This document shows, one piece after another, positions 59,854-64,000 of a stretch of DNA of 64,000 nucleotides; position 1 is the stretch's first letter; each line of letters begins with the position of its first letter. The notes beneath the pieces were generated by a model. It saw only the letters and a program-made list of their open reading frames with translations. It was not told where the DNA came from and did no database searches. Source of the stretch: Lucifuga dentata (lineage: Eukaryota; Chordata; Actinopteri; Ophidiiformes; Bythitidae); the NCBI GenBank assembly GCA_014773175.1, contig VXCM01001554.1, positions 62,001 to 126,000 on the forward strand, written 5' to 3'. The position numbers and the translations under genes are program-made.

Positions 59854-59878
59854 GGTNAACTTTCAACTTTCTCTCTCG

Positions 59879-59915
<37 letters not shown>

Positions 59916-59918
59916 GGT
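59796..59918 (+). repeat. Exact 61-bp duplication with (GT)n around a single N (assembly join)
   Basis: 59796-59856 equals 59858-59918, with N at 59857. Each copy has AACTTTCAACTTTCTCTCTC and a (GT)n run. Confidence 0.85.
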
Positions 59919-60218
59919 GCACATATTTTAAGTATGTGTGTTTGTGCGTTCTAATGTGCACGTGTAATATATATCCATCAGCATATGAAATGTACAACAT
60001 AATCATAAGTTGTATATGTATGTATGTGTTTGTGTGTGAAAGTAATTAAGGTTAGAAGAGGTCAACATTGTGTGAGAAAGTGACAAGATGCCAGGGTCAG
60101 GTGACCCCTCGTAACCGTGACAACTGTATCGTCCCATTGAGGCGTGAGGCTTCATCATGTGAGACTGTTTAGACCAGTCATGAGACTTCACTAAAGGGTT
60201 TACAATGGGGACCTTAAA

Positions 60219-60245
60219 GTGTGTGTGTGTGTGTGTGTGTGTGTG
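60219..60245 (+). repeat. (GT)n microsatellite
   Basis: About 13 units. Confidence 0.95.
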
Positions 60246-60551
60246 GTAAAAGAAGAATTATCACATTTTTTAGGCTGCATAAGAAAATGAAATTGATGAA
60301 AATCGGCAGTATTTGAATCTAATTTTCTTTAATTTAAAAAATACTCAAAAACAGTAAAAATTTGAATTTTACATACCGAAACAAAGCATTCTGATCTTCT
60401 GGCAACAAAAATCCATCCACTGGTGGAAGCAGTGGTGTATCACTATGAAAAACTTTTTAGGCTTCAGTGACGGTTCCCAAAGCAAGGTTCATGTACCTTT
60501 GGGGGTCCTTCAGTGGGTTCCAGGACGCTTGTATAACATGAACAAGTTTAG

Positions 60552-62066
<1,515 letters not shown>

Positions 62067-62138
62067 ATCTGCTCACAGCTGAGCACCAGGCTGGAAAAAC
62101 AGCAGGCAGCCACGAAAGAAGAGCTGGACATCGTCAGG
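62067..62138 (+). CDS. rabgap1l: rabgap1l coiled-coil exon ICSQLST to DIVR
   Basis: 24 codons between acceptor CTGTATGTCAG and donor [26 protein letters not shown], DIVR. Matches human [20 protein letters not shown], where EVVK follows. Confidence 0.96.
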
Positions 62139-62151
62139 GTGCGATTATACT

Positions 62152-62152
<1 letters not shown>

Positions 62153-62183
<31 letters not shown>
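62153..62183 (+). repeat. (CA)n microsatellite close to a splice donor
   Basis: About 15 units, beginning 15 nt into the intron. Confidence 0.95.
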
Positions 62184-62186
<3 letters not shown>

Positions 62187-62241
62187 AAACAATCTATGTT
62201 CAGAGTGACTTGGCCAGCCTGTTAGGATTCAGGTTCAGGAT

Positions 62242-62729
62242 GTTCCAAATAGGGATGGCAATTTCGATTCAGACATTCAAATGGTTTTTAAACACACGGA
62301 CACACCCTCTTTCAATACAGTGCTCCGACTGTTTCAAAACTTCTCACACAATCGTCATGTGATGGTTTAAGAGGCGTAGCAAAACGTCACCACACACACA
62401 CCACAATTTTCTTCAATGAATCAAGGGAAAGGATTTATTGAAAACTGGTATAGAACAATGGGAACTAATTAAAATGCAGACATAATCATCATCTCAAGTA
62501 TAATAAACAAAGAAGTGTTGTCAGTTGCCTTGACATAGATGTAATAAGATAAATATTTATGTCATAAGGTCTACAAACTACCGCTTACCACCTGAGACAC
62601 AGCACAAAGTGTGTGTCTCTTTGCTCACATATATACGTCATTAATCAATGCAATTACAACACTTGCCAGTAGATGCCAGCGTTGAGCGAGACATTTCGAA
62701 GCCTCAAAATTGCCATTCCTAGTTCTACA
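62242..62729. mobile_element. 472-bp hAT-type MITE with near-perfect ends
   Basis: Element 62250-62721. Left end TAGGGATGGCAATTT; right end in reverse complement TAGGAATGGCAATTT (14 of 15). The flanking 8-mers GTTCCAAA (62242-62249) and GTTCTACA (62722-62729) agree at 6 of 8, as expected for an aged 8-bp target duplication. No transposase inside. The interior contains a CTCF-like CCAGTAGATGCCAGC at 62666-62680. Confidence 0.75.
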
Positions 62730-63154
62730 GTTTTTCATTTCAAGGAGCTTAAACAGTAATACATTATTATCATTAATATAATTACTGACAAATTAAAAAC
62801 AGGAAAAAAGTGTCTTATCTCCTCCTGTCATGGTTGATTGGCAGAAATCTCTGCATGTTTGACTGAAGTGACTGTTTTGTTCTGCATTGAACTCCAGATG
62901 GTGAGGTGGAGCTGTGTGTTCAGTTTGAAGTAAAGAATGGATGGCTGTCAGGCTACAGTGACAAACTTACCAACACTTACAGTTAGTACATGACTAAAAA
63001 ACAACCTGAGAACTATTCCTTTAAGAAAGAGTCTACAGTGTAGCTGTTTCTTAAAGCAAAACTCTACACAGAATGTTTTTATCACATTAGCAGAATGAAA
63101 CACTGTCTTTATGTCCTGCCACCTGGATCCGCTCATGTGTTTGTGTGTTTGCAG

Positions 63155-63352
63155 GGTAAAGTGATGGGGTGTGAGCGCTGCAAAGGGCTGTTCAGCACCC
63201 TCGGGTCCCTCCAGGTTTCGTCCCCCGGCAGGGACAAGTCCACCGAGCCTCTGGATGAGGAGAAAGATGGGCTGGAGCAGCAGCTGAGGCAGCTGGAGCT
63301 GGAGCTCGCTCAGACCAAGCTGCAGCTGGTGGAGGCCAAATGCCGCATCCAG
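63155..63352 (+). CDS. rabgap1l: rabgap1l coiled-coil exon GKVMGCERCK to CRIQ
   Basis: 66 codons between acceptor GTGTTTGCAG and donor GTCAGA. GKVMGCERCKGLFSTLGSLQ holds a CxxC pair like human ACKHC, followed by a variable linker (SSPGRDKSTEPLDEEKDG). Then comes the conserved leucine-rich coil QLRQLELELAQTKLQLVEAK, ending CRIQ. The linker has diverged much more than the coil. The remaining C-terminal exon, expected to begin EL(E/D)H, is beyond the window. Confidence 0.96.
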
Positions 63353-64000
63353 GTCAGACAGTAAACACACAAAATGATCAGAATACAATTTTAAAAAAAA
63401 CAAAACAAAACACCGGTACAAGTGCCAGCAAGGTGTAGCTCAGTGAGTGAGTGATAGTAGACAAACAGAGTGTTTACCTGCACATCAGAATCCCACTTGT
63501 GAGATTTTGATGATATTTGGGATATTTACACGTAACATAGAGCAGTCTGGTGATTTTTTTTTTCTTTTTCTGGGAGACATGAAATTCACTTTTGGGTCAT
63601 TCTCTGCTGTCTGAGCAGACGTGTTCATCATGTTTACTGCTCAGTTATTTCTGCACAGACTGAGTTAACCTCAGTGTGTGAGAATGATTCTGTCTACGTT
63701 TACGCAGCATTTTACTCGCTCGATTTGATTTTCTCCATCTCATCACTGGTAATGGCACATAAGAGTGATTATCAGTGTGTCCTCTGCTCTACTGGTGTGA
63801 CTTTGACCTCAGCATGCAGCATTTGTTATATATTTGTTTTTTTCCCCACAAAAGCAGGACTAGAGAGCATCCTGGTTTTTGAAACCACGAGATGATGCTT
63901 ACATACACAAATAAAAAAACAATATACTGCAAAGCCAGGGTACTAACATGCATGTAAACATGTACTTGTAATTGTAGAATTAAAGACAACAGAAGTAACT
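63353..64000 (+). other. rabgap1l intron, right edge
   Basis: No exon of the expected C terminus is visible, so the gene continues outside. A tRNA-derived SINE-like fragment lies at 63425-63500. Confidence 0.6.
63425..63500 (+). mobile_element. tRNA-derived SINE-like fragment
   Basis: A box-A-like GGTGTAGCTCAGTGAGTGAG begins the fragment. About 55 bases on, CATCAGAATCCCACTTGTG resembles a decayed box B with its flank. The order and spacing suit a tRNA-derived SINE head; the tail is not identifiable. Confidence 0.45.

Larger units (their letters stand above)
62139..63154 (+). other. rabgap1l intron with hAT-type MITE
   Basis: (CA)n (62153-62183) starts only 15 bases after the donor. A 472-bp MITE occupies 62250-62721. 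The rest is plain intron. Confidence 0.7.

Overview
The window is vertebrate nuclear DNA, most likely from a teleost fish. The evidence is small exons with GT/AG borders in long AT-rich introns, very dense (CA)n/(GT)n/(GA)n microsatellites, fish-type interspersed repeats, and proteins close to vertebrate GPR52 and RABGAP1L. Everything recognisable as a gene is on the + strand. Nothing looks bacterial, viral or organellar.

Layout. 1-27108 is one intron interval of a rabgap1l-type gene, and it hosts the intact single-exon GPCR gene gpr52 (12322-13440). A CpG-enriched, possibly spliced 5' leader lies at about 10.5-12.3 kb and a long 3' UTR may run to a poly(A) signal at 15928. From 27109 to 63352 there are twelve rabgap1l coding exons. 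Six (27109, 33059, 36395, 38077, 40615, 46831) encode the catalytic part of the TBC RabGAP domain, with the arginine finger in the first and the glutamine finger in the second. Six more (56181 to 63352) encode the C-terminal coiled coil. The N-terminal half of the protein lies left of the window and the last coding exon(s) lie right of it. An internal first exon at 51525-51647 begins a TBC-less short isoform like one known in mammals. A second, GC-rich area (about 42.9-45.3 kb) has a CCAAT box and an open frame ending in a strong splice donor; it may be another alternative first or cassette exon.

How the parts relate. RABGAP1L is a Rab GTPase-activating protein of the endosomal system. GPR52 is a Gs-coupled orphan receptor expressed in the nervous system. 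The nesting of gpr52 in rabgap1l is the arrangement known in mammals, and gpr21 in RABGAP1 is the paralogous pair. All coding exons seen here are multiples of three with phase-0 borders, so alternative starts and exon skips keep the frame.

Mobile DNA: a 135-bp hAT-type MITE with perfect 8-bp target duplications, a 472-bp hAT-type MITE, a 418-bp Tc1-like MITE, a 419-bp Helitron-like element, a mariner remnant with a broken transposase end, and several tRNA-derived or other teleost repeat fragments.

Caveat: sixteen single N bases occur. Six or seven are flanked by exact 55-63 bp duplications, which are almost certainly unmerged contig ends and not real tandem repeats. No previously undescribed system is evident. 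The best leads are the candidate exon at 45 kb, the GC-AG intron, and the octamer-bearing conserved-looking non-coding block at 29.5-30.2 kb.
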